From Bacteroidota bacterium (lineage in GTDB: Bacteria > Bacteroidota > Bacteroidia > Chitinophagales > Chitinophagaceae): a stretch of DNA of 20,106 bases. The position numbers and the translations under genes are program-made. The stretch is from assembly GCA_023433265.1 (NCBI GenBank), contig JAEZDR010000149.1, positions 1 to 20,106 of the forward strand. The letters run 5' to 3'. Under the pieces are notes generated by a model. The model saw only the letters and a list, made by a program, of their open reading frames with translations. It made no database searches and was not told where the DNA came from. This document shows, one piece after another, positions 6,293 through 12,749 of this stretch. Every line of letters starts with the position of its first letter. The first letter of the stretch is position 1.

Positions 6293-7125
6293 TTTACTTG
6301 TTCCGTCTTGTTATTTAGTGAGTTGAAGTAATTGCTGAAGAACAATAATTGATATTTAATTGCATTTCTCCAATATGACCAGTTATGTCTGCCCGGCCTT
6401 TCTGTGTAATCGTGGGGGAATTTCAGGTGCAACATCTTCTCATGGGCTGCCCTGCTCATCTCGAAAATGAAGTCTTCCGTACCACAATCGATTATTATAG
6501 CTAAGGGTTGTGCGGGAGGCTTTTCCATCTCGTGCATAATCGACATTTGTTTAAAGAGATGCCGGTTTGTAGTAGTGTCACCTAGTCGCTTTTCTACATG
6601 AAAGCCACGCTTGATGTGCTCAATAACAAGTGCACCGCTCATGCTGCCTGCTGCGCCAAAGTAGTCCGCATGCCGCCAAGCGAGATAAAGTGCACCATGT
6701 CCACCCATGCTTAGACCTGAAATGGCTCTTGCTTTCCTGTCGCCAATGGTATTATAAGTCGCATCTACATAATGGGGAAGTTCCCTGGCGACGAATGTTT
6801 CGTACCTAAAAGCGGAATCAACAGGGCTATCGAAGTACCAACTGCTTACACCCCCGTCGGGACAGATGATGATGATCTGGTACTGGTCAACATATTCGGT
6901 AAGCTGAGGTACATGCTTAATCCAGTTGCTGTAGTTACCACCAAAGCCGTGAAGAAGATATAGTACAGGATATTTTTGTTGCTGTTGTTTATATGTGGAT
7001 GGTGTTATCGCCACACATTTGATGTTCTTCTTCATTGAAGGACTATAAACAGAGATAGTGTCTACATTGCCTGCAACACAGACAAGAGAGAAAATGCATA
7101 GGATAAACGAGAACAACAGTCGCAT
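6289..7125 (-). CDS. Secreted esterase, alpha/beta hydrolase (esterase D/FrmB-like), copy 1
   Basis: A 278-residue putative esterase-family protein (the family containing esterase D, mycolyltransferase antigen 85 and feruloyl esterases). A signal peptide covers about 1-19 (MRLLFSFILC start, ending CVAGN). The oxyanion region is LYLLHGFGGN (55-64), the nucleophile elbow is GLSMGG with S139, the acid is likely D218 in CGTEDF, and the histidine is H247 in RPGRHNWSYW. All three catalytic residues are present, so it is probably active in the periplasm or outside the cell; the ester substrate is unknown. It is a paralogue of the next gene (7215-8027): same length, near-identical blocks such as GGHGALYLAWRHA and FGAAGSMSGAL. 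It lies 89 bases downstream of that copy. Confidence 0.88.
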   Translation of the reverse strand: MRLLFSFILCIFSLVCVAGNVDTISVYSPSMKKNIKCVAITPSTYKQQQQKYPVLYLLHGFGGNYSNWIKHVPQLTEYVDQYQIIIICPDGGVSSWYFDSPVDSAFRYETFVARELPHYVDATYNTIGDRKARAISGLSMGGHGALYLAWRHADYFGAAGSMSGALVIEHIKRGFHVEKRLGDTTTNRHLFKQMSIMHEMEKPPAQPLAIIIDCGTEDFIFEMSRAAHEKMLHLKFPHDYTERPGRHNWSYWRNAIKYQLLFFSNYFNSLNNKTEQVN

Positions 7126-7214
7126 AGCATGAAATTAGTAATAACCGACGGACCGGAGCACCCTGTAAAAAAAATTAGCCAAACGATATGACGTAGATTG
7201 TCAATTGAGATTAC

Positions 7215-8027
7215 TTAATTGTCTCTATTAAAATAATTGCTGAAGAAGAGCAATTGAAACTTTATTGCATTTCGCCAATAAGCAAAGTCATGACGCCCGG
7301 GACGCTCAATGTAATCGTGCGGAATATTTAGTTGCAACAGTTTTAAATGTGCAGCCCGGCTCATATCTAAAATAGGATCTTGCAAACCACAATCAATTAT
7401 TATGGATAGGGCATGAGAGCATGGCGTTTCCACTTCTGTAAGAAAGGAATAGTTTCCTGATTCTTCAGGTACAACTGCTTCACCCTTTTTCAGTTTCCTG
7501 AGCTGCGTTTTGGTTAATGTTCTTACAATAAGTGCTCCGCTCATGCTACCTGCCGCGCCAAAGGTATTAGCATGACGCCAGGCCAGGTACAATGCCCCGT
7601 GGCCACCACGGCTGAAACCTGCTATTGCCCTGGAACGCCGGCTGCCGGATGTGTTATAATTAGAATCTACAAAAGCGGGTAATTCTATGGCAATAAAGGT
7701 TTCAAACTGGTCGGTAGGATCGATCGGGTTATCGATATAGCTGCTATGAGGCCCGCCATCAGGACAAACTATAATGATTTGGTGTTCGTCAGCATAACGT
7801 GTCAATTCACGATCCCGTTTTAGCCATGTTAGATAATCACCACCGTAACCATGCAGGAGGTACAGGGTTGAGAGCTTTTTTTTGCTCTCGCTGTTTACAT
7901 CGGGTTTTACAATGATACACGGTATATTCTTTTTCATGCTTCGGCTGTAAACATGAACGGTATCAACAGTACCTGCCCGTGCTAATATCGAAAAAAGGCA
8001 TAAGATGCCTGCGACAATGAACCGCAT
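7215..8027 (-). CDS. Secreted esterase, alpha/beta hydrolase (esterase D/FrmB-like), copy 2
   Basis: A 270-residue paralogue of the downstream esterase. A signal peptide is at about 1-19 (core GILCLFSILARAG). The oxyanion motif is LYLLHGYGGD (55-64); the elbow is GFSRGG with S139, Met of the other copy being replaced by Arg beside the nucleophile; D217 in CGLQDP and H246 in RPGRHDFAYW complete the triad. The two copies differ most in the middle lid segment (about 168-200), here Lys-rich (TLTKTQLRKLKKGE), which suggests different substrates. The start codon is nine bases after the hldD stop, so it is very probably co-transcribed with purL and hldD. Confidence 0.88.
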   Translation of the reverse strand: MRFIVAGILCLFSILARAGTVDTVHVYSRSMKKNIPCIIVKPDVNSESKKKLSTLYLLHGYGGDYLTWLKRDRELTRYADEHQIIIVCPDGGPHSSYIDNPIDPTDQFETFIAIELPAFVDSNYNTSGSRRSRAIAGFSRGGHGALYLAWRHANTFGAAGSMSGALIVRTLTKTQLRKLKKGEAVVPEESGNYSFLTEVETPCSHALSIIIDCGLQDPILDMSRAAHLKLLQLNIPHDYIERPGRHDFAYWRNAIKFQLLFFSNYFNRDN

Positions 8028-8036
8028 GCGATGAAG

Positions 8037-9035
8037 TTAGTAATAGCGGCCTGACAGGATATAATTTTTTACATAGTCGGTAACGCCGTCCTCCAGCGAA
8101 CAGAAAGTTTGCTGATAACCGATATTGCGAAGCTTATCCATTTGCGCTTCAGTGAAGTATTGATATTTATCGCGTATGTCTTCGGGCATGTCGATATACT
8201 GTATGACCGGTTTCAGCCCCATTGCATGGAAAGTAGCTTCGGCAAGGTGGTTAAAACTCCGGGCTTTGCCGGTGCCGAGATTATAAAGACCCGACGCATC
8301 AGCCGCATTTGTACTGGTTGCCAGCTCTGACATCATCCAACAAATCGTTTTTAAAACATCTTTTACATAAATGAAATCGCGAAGCTGCTCACCATCTTTA
8401 AAATCGTCACGGTGACTACGAAACAGCTTCACCACGCCATTTTCCTTTATTTGTTTATAGCTGTGCCAAATAACGCTTGCCATTCGCCCTTTATGGTATT
8501 CGTTTGGGCCATAAACATTGAAGAACTTAAGGCCAGCCCAGAAAGGAGGCTGTTCTTTTTGATCTAACGCCCACTTATCGAACTCGTTCTTTGAAACCCC
8601 ATAGGGATTCAGGGGATGCAAATCGTAAACAAGCCCGTGGACATCGTTGTATCCTTTCTCGCCGGCTCCGTAAGTGGCGGCAGAGGATGCATATATGAGC
8701 GGAATGTTTTGCTCCGTGCAGTAGTGCCACATATTTATTGAATACTGCACATTGAGCTTTTCGTGTATAGAATAATCAAACTCTGTTGTGTCAGTACGTG
8801 CTCCGAGGTGAATTACAATATCTGGTTTTATATCGTGCTCCTTCAGCCAATCAAACAAGTTGTAACGTTCTACTATGTGCGCATAAGCCTTGCCTTCCCA
8901 GTTAGGGCGTTTAGCTTCTACGCCAAAGTCGTCAACAAGGATAAGGTTATGGTAATCATGCTGGTTAAGGTAGCCTACCATGCAACTACCAATAAAACCT
9001 GCAGCACCTGTAACTATGATTTGTGTATCGGGCAT
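8037..9035 (-). CDS. hldD: ADP-L-glycero-D-manno-heptose 6-epimerase
   Basis: A 332-residue extended short-chain dehydrogenase of the HldD (RfaD/WaaD) family, which converts ADP-D-glycero-D-manno-heptose to the L-glycero form used in lipopolysaccharide core synthesis, in the cytoplasm. The Rossmann motif is GAAGFIGS (10-17) with acidic DD at 35-36. The catalytic tyrosine and lysine are Y145 and K149 in YGVSK, with SSAAT at 117-121 giving the serine. The HldD hallmark NVYGPNEYHKGRMAS (173-187) carries K182, equivalent to the second catalytic lysine of the E. coli enzyme. The length is slightly above that of E. coli HldD. It lies nine bases downstream of purL and nine bases upstream of an esterase gene. 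No hldE gene is in the window. Confidence 0.93.
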   Translation of the reverse strand: MPDTQIIVTGAAGFIGSCMVGYLNQHDYHNLILVDDFGVEAKRPNWEGKAYAHIVERYNLFDWLKEHDIKPDIVIHLGARTDTTEFDYSIHEKLNVQYSINMWHYCTEQNIPLIYASSAATYGAGEKGYNDVHGLVYDLHPLNPYGVSKNEFDKWALDQKEQPPFWAGLKFFNVYGPNEYHKGRMASVIWHSYKQIKENGVVKLFRSHRDDFKDGEQLRDFIYVKDVLKTICWMMSELATSTNAADASGLYNLGTGKARSFNHLAEATFHAMGLKPVIQYIDMPEDIRDKYQYFTEAQMDKLRNIGYQQTFCSLEDGVTDYVKNYILSGRYY

Positions 9036-9044
9036 ATTGATTGG

Positions 9045-11258
9045 TTAGCTGATGATTTTTTCGATAGCGGTGTCGTAGCGCTGTTTCCAAATGTTTATAG
9101 AGCCAAGTTGGTTACGTTGTACGATGATGTCGCCACCTGTTACCTTTCCTATTTCAGCACAACGCACACCGGATTTGGTGGCGGCGTTCATTACTTCTTT
9201 TAGTTGATCTGCGGTGCAGGAAACAACCACTCTTCCCTGAGCCTCACCAAACCAGAAAGCATCGTTGCGTACAGAACGAATGCTGGTATTAATTTCAAAG
9301 CCTTTATTGAGGAAGAATCCACTTTCAATCAATGTGATCATTAAGCCACCTTCGCTTACGTCGTGTGCGCTGGCAATACTTTTCTGCCTGATGAGTTGCG
9401 AGAGCAATTGCTGCATGTTATACTCTTCTTCCAGGTTAAAGTAAGGCGCCGGTGATAGGTTAACACCTTTTATTTTGTGGAGGTATTCGCTGCAAGCAAC
9501 ATCGTCAACTATTTTCCCCAACAACAAAATGATGTCGCCTTCGTTTTTGAAGTACATGGTCATTTTGTCTTCGGGATTGTCAACTATTCCCACCATACCA
9601 ATGGTTGGGGTAGGGTAAACAGGTCCATCGGGGTTTTGGTTGTAAAAGCTAACGTTACCACCGGTTACGGGGGTATTGAATTTACGGCAGGCATCGCCCA
9701 TGCCCGTTACGGCTTTTACAAACTGGTAATAAACACCCGGATCGTACGGGTTACCAAAGTTCAAACAGTTGGTAACGCCGATTGGTTCGCCACCGCTGCA
9801 AACAATATTCCTGGCAGCTTCGGCCACTGCTATTATTCCGCCTTTATAAGGGTCGGCATATACATACCGGCTGTTACAGTCCACGGTTACTGCAAGGGCT
9901 TTGCCTGTACCGTGCGCTAAAACAACGGCCGCATCAGAAGGGCTATTTGTGCTTGCATTGGCTGCGCCCACCATGCTGTCATACTGGGTATAAACCCATC
10001 TTTTACTAGCTATGTTAGGTAGTTGAATCAGTTTTTCAGTTACTGCCTCTAGTTCATCCTCTTTTAAATCTGCAATAGAAGCAATATCGAACTTCCTGAT
10101 ATTTTCCAGGTATGAAGGCTCTTTATATTCACGTTCGTATTGAGGGGCACCGCCACCTAGTACAAGTTCGTAAGCAGGAATTTCGGCCTCGAGGGTTCCG
10201 TGCATATAAAACTTAAGCAAACCATCGCCGGTTACTTCGCCAATGTTAGAGGCACTAAGGTCCCATTTCTCAAACACTTTGAGTACTTCGGCTTCGCGAC
10301 CTTTTTGAACTACGATGAGCATACGTTCCTGGCTTTCGGACAGCAGGAGTTCCCATGCTTTCATGTTTAGTTGGCGTGTGGGTACTTTATCCAGGTGGAT
10401 AGTCATACCAACACCACCTTTAGCGCTCATTTCTGCTGTGGAACAGATGATTCCGGCAGCACCCATGTCCTGCATACCTACCACCGCTCCGGTTTCAATT
10501 ACTTCGAGGCAGGCTTCCAATAGTTTCTTTTCCTGGAAGGGATCTCCAACTTGAACAGCGGGTAACTCATCGGCGCTATCGGCTGTGATGTCTGCACTGG
10601 CAAAGGAAGCACCTCCTATACCATCTTTTCCTGTAGCGCTACCTACAAAGAATACGGGATTGCCTACGCCTTCGGCAGTGGCAGAGATAGTTTTACCGGC
10701 TTTTACAATACCCACACTCATAGCGTTTACGAGGGGATTGGTGTGATAGCAGTCCTCAAAGTACACTTCCCCACCAACGGTTGGGACGCCAAAACAGTTG
10801 CCATAGTGACCAATGCCTTTCACAACACCGGCAAGCAGCCGTTGGGTCTTCTTATCGTTGAGGTTGCCAAAACGAAGGCTATTTAAAGACGCTATAGGGC
10901 GGGCTCCCATCGTAAATATATCCCGCTGGATGCCGCCGACACCCGTTGCCGCACCCTGGAAAGGCTCGATTGCGGATGGATGGTTATGGCTTTCTATTTT
11001 GAATACAACGCCGTAGTTATTACCGATATCCATGAGCCCGGCGTTTTCCTCGCCGGCGGCTACAAGCATACGGCCACCTTCGCGGGGCAGGGTTTTTAGC
11101 CATTTGATTGAGTTCTTGTAGCTGCAGTGTTCGCTCCACATGCCACTGAAAGCGCATAGCTCAGTAAAGTTGGGGGTTCTGCCTAGCTTTTGCTTGATTA
11201 ATTCAAACTCTTCGTCGGTGAGGCGGAGTTGTCGGGCTGTTTTAGCAGTGATTTCCAT
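9045..11258 (-). CDS. purL: Phosphoribosylformylglycinamidine synthase, small-form PurL
   Basis: A 737-residue small-type PurL, the synthetase subunit that converts FGAR to FGAM in purine synthesis with PurQ as glutaminase and PurS as bridge. Seen: the N-terminal MWSEHCSYKNS (40-50), the SHNHPSAIEPFQGAATGVGG ATP/metal-binding block, PTVGGEVYF, MQDMGAAGI, a second repeat with TGGNVSFYNQNP, and HDVSEGGL near the C-terminus. It has no glutaminase domain, so it is not the large fused form of about 1,200-1,300 residues; purQ and purS must be elsewhere. The start is placed at the ATG at 11258-11256 (MEITAKTARQ). An upstream in-frame extension to 11327 would add 23 residues that do not look like PurL and would overrun a promoter-like box. 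It heads a tight same-strand cluster with hldD. Confidence 0.95.
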   Translation of the reverse strand: MEITAKTARQLRLTDEEFELIKQKLGRTPNFTELCAFSGMWSEHCSYKNSIKWLKTLPREGGRMLVAAGEENAGLMDIGNNYGVVFKIESHNHPSAIEPFQGAATGVGGIQRDIFTMGARPIASLNSLRFGNLNDKKTQRLLAGVVKGIGHYGNCFGVPTVGGEVYFEDCYHTNPLVNAMSVGIVKAGKTISATAEGVGNPVFFVGSATGKDGIGGASFASADITADSADELPAVQVGDPFQEKKLLEACLEVIETGAVVGMQDMGAAGIICSTAEMSAKGGVGMTIHLDKVPTRQLNMKAWELLLSESQERMLIVVQKGREAEVLKVFEKWDLSASNIGEVTGDGLLKFYMHGTLEAEIPAYELVLGGGAPQYEREYKEPSYLENIRKFDIASIADLKEDELEAVTEKLIQLPNIASKRWVYTQYDSMVGAANASTNSPSDAAVVLAHGTGKALAVTVDCNSRYVYADPYKGGIIAVAEAARNIVCSGGEPIGVTNCLNFGNPYDPGVYYQFVKAVTGMGDACRKFNTPVTGGNVSFYNQNPDGPVYPTPTIGMVGIVDNPEDKMTMYFKNEGDIILLLGKIVDDVACSEYLHKIKGVNLSPAPYFNLEEEYNMQQLLSQLIRQKSIASAHDVSEGGLMITLIESGFFLNKGFEINTSIRSVRNDAFWFGEAQGRVVVSCTADQLKEVMNAATKSGVRCAEIGKVTGGDIIVQRNQLGSINIWKQRYDTAIEKIIS

Positions 11259-11265
11259 AAAGCTG

Positions 11266-11295
11266 CGAAGGTAGGAAAAGGAGGGGAGGGGCAAA
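11266..11295 (-). promoter_or_regulatory. Candidate purL promoter
   Basis: On the minus strand TTTG at 11295-11292 is followed after 18 bases by TACCTTCG at 11273-11266, seven bases before the purL ATG. This is the best paired -33/-7 candidate in the window and supports the shorter purL start. It would give an almost leaderless mRNA for the purL-hldD-esterase cluster. Confidence 0.45.
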
Positions 11296-11431
11296 AAGGC
11301 AAGCTGTGCACATAGTACGTAAAGCATTAGGCAGGCAGGAGAGACCGATGTAGGAGAAGGTATTGAGGCAATATGGAGCAGGGTAAGATTGGAGTGGGGT
11401 AAGCGTTAGGTAAGCTTTGGATAAAGTTTAC

Positions 11432-11486
11432 TACGCTGCAAATACGCTGCAAATACGCTGCAGATACGCTGCAGATACGCTGCAGA
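11432..11486. repeat. Tandem repeat, five units of 11 bp
   Basis: Five head-to-tail copies of TACGCTGCARA fill 55 bp: two copies end in AAA and three in AGA. The copies are otherwise identical, with no spacers, so this is a minisatellite and not a CRISPR. The 11-bp period is close to one DNA helical turn, so any protein bound to each unit would lie on one face. It sits in the 311-base stretch between purL and the ABM gene (11259-11569), which otherwise holds only the purL and ABM promoter-like boxes. Confidence 0.95.
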
Positions 11487-11555
11487 CCCGGTATATACCT
11501 TGATTGAGTTAGCTTTTTTGGAAGAAAGCAAAAGAGGAAATGGTGGAGCGGAGAA

Positions 11556-11563
11556 TATCTTTG
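11556..11563 (+). promoter_or_regulatory. Perfect TAnnTTTG box six bases before the ABM gene
   Basis: TATCTTTG exactly matches the Bacteroidota -7 consensus and is six bases before the ATG at 11570. No TTTG lies at the expected 19-21 base distance upstream; the nearest is at 11517-11520. It supports starting the gene at 11570 and not at the in-frame ATG at 11540. Confidence 0.45.
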
Positions 11564-11569
11564 CGGGCT

Positions 11570-11866
11570 ATGATTATTCGCATTGTAAAAATGAGATTCA
11601 GGGAAGATGGGATAGAGGCTTTTAAGCAGGTATTTGAAGAAAGAAAGGAGTTGATCAGGCATTTTCCGGGGTGTAGGCACCTGCAGTTGTGGCAGGATGA
11701 GAATGATAAGCAGTTGTTTTTTACTTTCAGCAAGTGGGATAGCGTGGAAATGCTGAACCACTACAGGTTTTCCCCTTTGTTTAAAGAAACCTGGGCGCTT
11801 ACAAAAGCCTTATTCGCAGAGAAGGCACAGGCCTGGAGCGTGGAGCAGTTGGCGGTGATGGAGTAA
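11570..11866 (+). CDS. Antibiotic-biosynthesis-monooxygenase (ABM) domain protein
   Basis: A 98-residue protein, about the length of a single ABM ferredoxin-like domain. The pattern MIIRIVKMRFREDGIEAFKQVF (1-22) gives the first strand and helix, CRHLQLWQDENDKQLFFTFSKWDS gives the central hairpin, and a final helix with RFSPLFKETW follows. Members of this fold include quinol and anthrone monooxygenases, haem-degrading enzymes and many uncharacterised stress proteins; nothing here fixes a substrate. The in-frame ATG at 11540 would add ten residues but a consensus TATCTTTG box lies between the two ATGs, so 11570 is chosen. The gene stands alone and is bracketed by two unrelated tandem repeats. 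Confidence 0.8.
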   Translation: MIIRIVKMRFREDGIEAFKQVFEERKELIRHFPGCRHLQLWQDENDKQLFFTFSKWDSVEMLNHYRFSPLFKETWALTKALFAEKAQAWSVEQLAVME

Positions 11867-11900
11867 GTGAGAAGTGAATAGTCAATAGTGAATAGAGAAT
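11866..11900. repeat. Imperfect tandem repeat, five units of 7 bp
   Basis: Starting on the last base of the ABM stop codon are five heptamers: AGTGAGA, AGTGAAT, AGTCAAT, AGTGAAT and AGAGAAT. They occupy the short gap between the ABM and plsC genes. Heptad simple repeats of this kind can arise by slippage; whether this one varies between strains cannot be told from one sequence. No hairpin terminator was seen here. Confidence 0.8.
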
Positions 11901-11940
11901 GGATTAAGATTTAGTTGTAGGATGGTTTAAATAGGTTGAT

Positions 11941-12675
11941 TTGAAGCGGTTATTTAAAATTATATATAGCGGGTATGCTTTGGTGGTTTTCATCATCATC
12001 ATGTTGGTGGTGGCGCCGTTTGTATTTCTGAGTCTTTTGTTTGGGAAGGTGCGGGGTGGAAATATGATTTACAGGATCTGTGGTTTTTGGGGCTGGGCGT
12101 GGTATTCATTAATCGGCATCAGGCATAAAGAGATTTATGAAGTGCCACATGATACTTCACGACAGTACATTTTTGTAGCTAATCACATTTCGTACATGGA
12201 TATTCCACCCATTGTAAGAGCTATTCACCAGCCGGTAAGGGTGTTGGGTAAGTATGAGCTGGTAAAGATCCCTGTGTTTGGATGGATATACCGGGCTGCG
12301 GCCATATTAGTGGATAGGAGAAATGCGGAGCGGAGGGCAAAGAGCGTGAGGGCATTGAAGGCTGCCTTGCAACATGGTATTTCCATTTTTATTTTCCCTG
12401 AGGGTACTTTTAATGAAACCGGTAAACCGTTAAAAGAATTTTATGACGGCGCTTTTAGAATTGCAGTGGAAACGCAAACGCCAATAAAGCCGCTGTTGTT
12501 TACTGATACGCTGGAAAGGTTGCATTACCGCGGATTGTTTGAACTGACCCCCGGGGATTGCAGGGTAGTTTTCCTGGAAGAAATACCCGTGGCAGGGCAT
12601 AGCGTACAATCGCTGAAAGAACTTACCCAAAGCGTAATGGAGGAAGGACTGAAGCGATACCGGAAATATGTATAA
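11941..12675 (+). CDS. plsC: 1-acyl-sn-glycerol-3-phosphate acyltransferase (PlsC family)
   Basis: A 244-residue membrane-associated acyltransferase that adds the second acyl chain to lysophosphatidic acid in phospholipid synthesis. A hydrophobic N-terminal segment (about 7-35) would anchor it in the inner membrane. Motif I is NHISYMD (81-87, with catalytic H82 and D87), motif III is FPEGTFN (152-158) and the KPLKEFYDGAFRIA stretch follows. The start is TTG at 11941: an in-frame TAG lies at 11932-11934 and the next in-frame ATG (12001) would cut off the membrane segment. No Shine-Dalgarno sequence is visible. Related acyltransferases act on lipid A or ornithine lipids, so the exact acceptor is not certain. 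The gene ends just before a hairpin shared with the susD end. Confidence 0.9.
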   Translation: MKRLFKIIYSGYALVVFIIIMLVVAPFVFLSLLFGKVRGGNMIYRICGFWGWAWYSLIGIRHKEIYEVPHDTSRQYIFVANHISYMDIPPIVRAIHQPVRVLGKYELVKIPVFGWIYRAAAILVDRRNAERRAKSVRALKAALQHGISIFIFPEGTFNETGKPLKEFYDGAFRIAVETQTPIKPLLFTDTLERLHYRGLFELTPGDCRVVFLEEIPVAGHSVQSLKELTQSVMEEGLKRYRKYV

Positions 12676-12695
12676 TCTATTAGCTGCAATAAATA

Positions 12696-12724
12696 GAAAT
12701 GCCCCCGGCTGGCGGAGGCATTTC
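12696..12724. terminator. Bidirectional terminator between plsC and susD
   Basis: A perfect 8-bp stem (GAAATGCC at 12696-12703, GGCATTTC at 12717-12724) continues after one C-A mismatch with three more pairs around a 5-base loop. It lies 20 bases past the plsC stop and 25 bases past the susD stop on the other strand. On the minus strand it is followed by CTATTTATT, giving some T-richness. It probably serves both convergent operons. Confidence 0.75.
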
Positions 12725-12749
12725 CCTTGTAATTAATCACCCGGAGTTA

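Noticed and set aside
11259..11327. N-terminal extension of purL by 23 residues
   Set aside because: The added residues do not resemble PurL, the ATG at 11258 gives the normal MEITAK-like start, and the extension covers a promoter-like box.
11432..11486. CRISPR array
   Set aside because: The 11-bp units are directly adjacent with no spacers, and no cas gene is present.
11327..11761. 144-codon open frame on the minus strand with internal repeats
   Set aside because: It is antisense to the ABM gene, has no recognisable domain, and its repeated residues come only from reading through the 11-bp tandem array.
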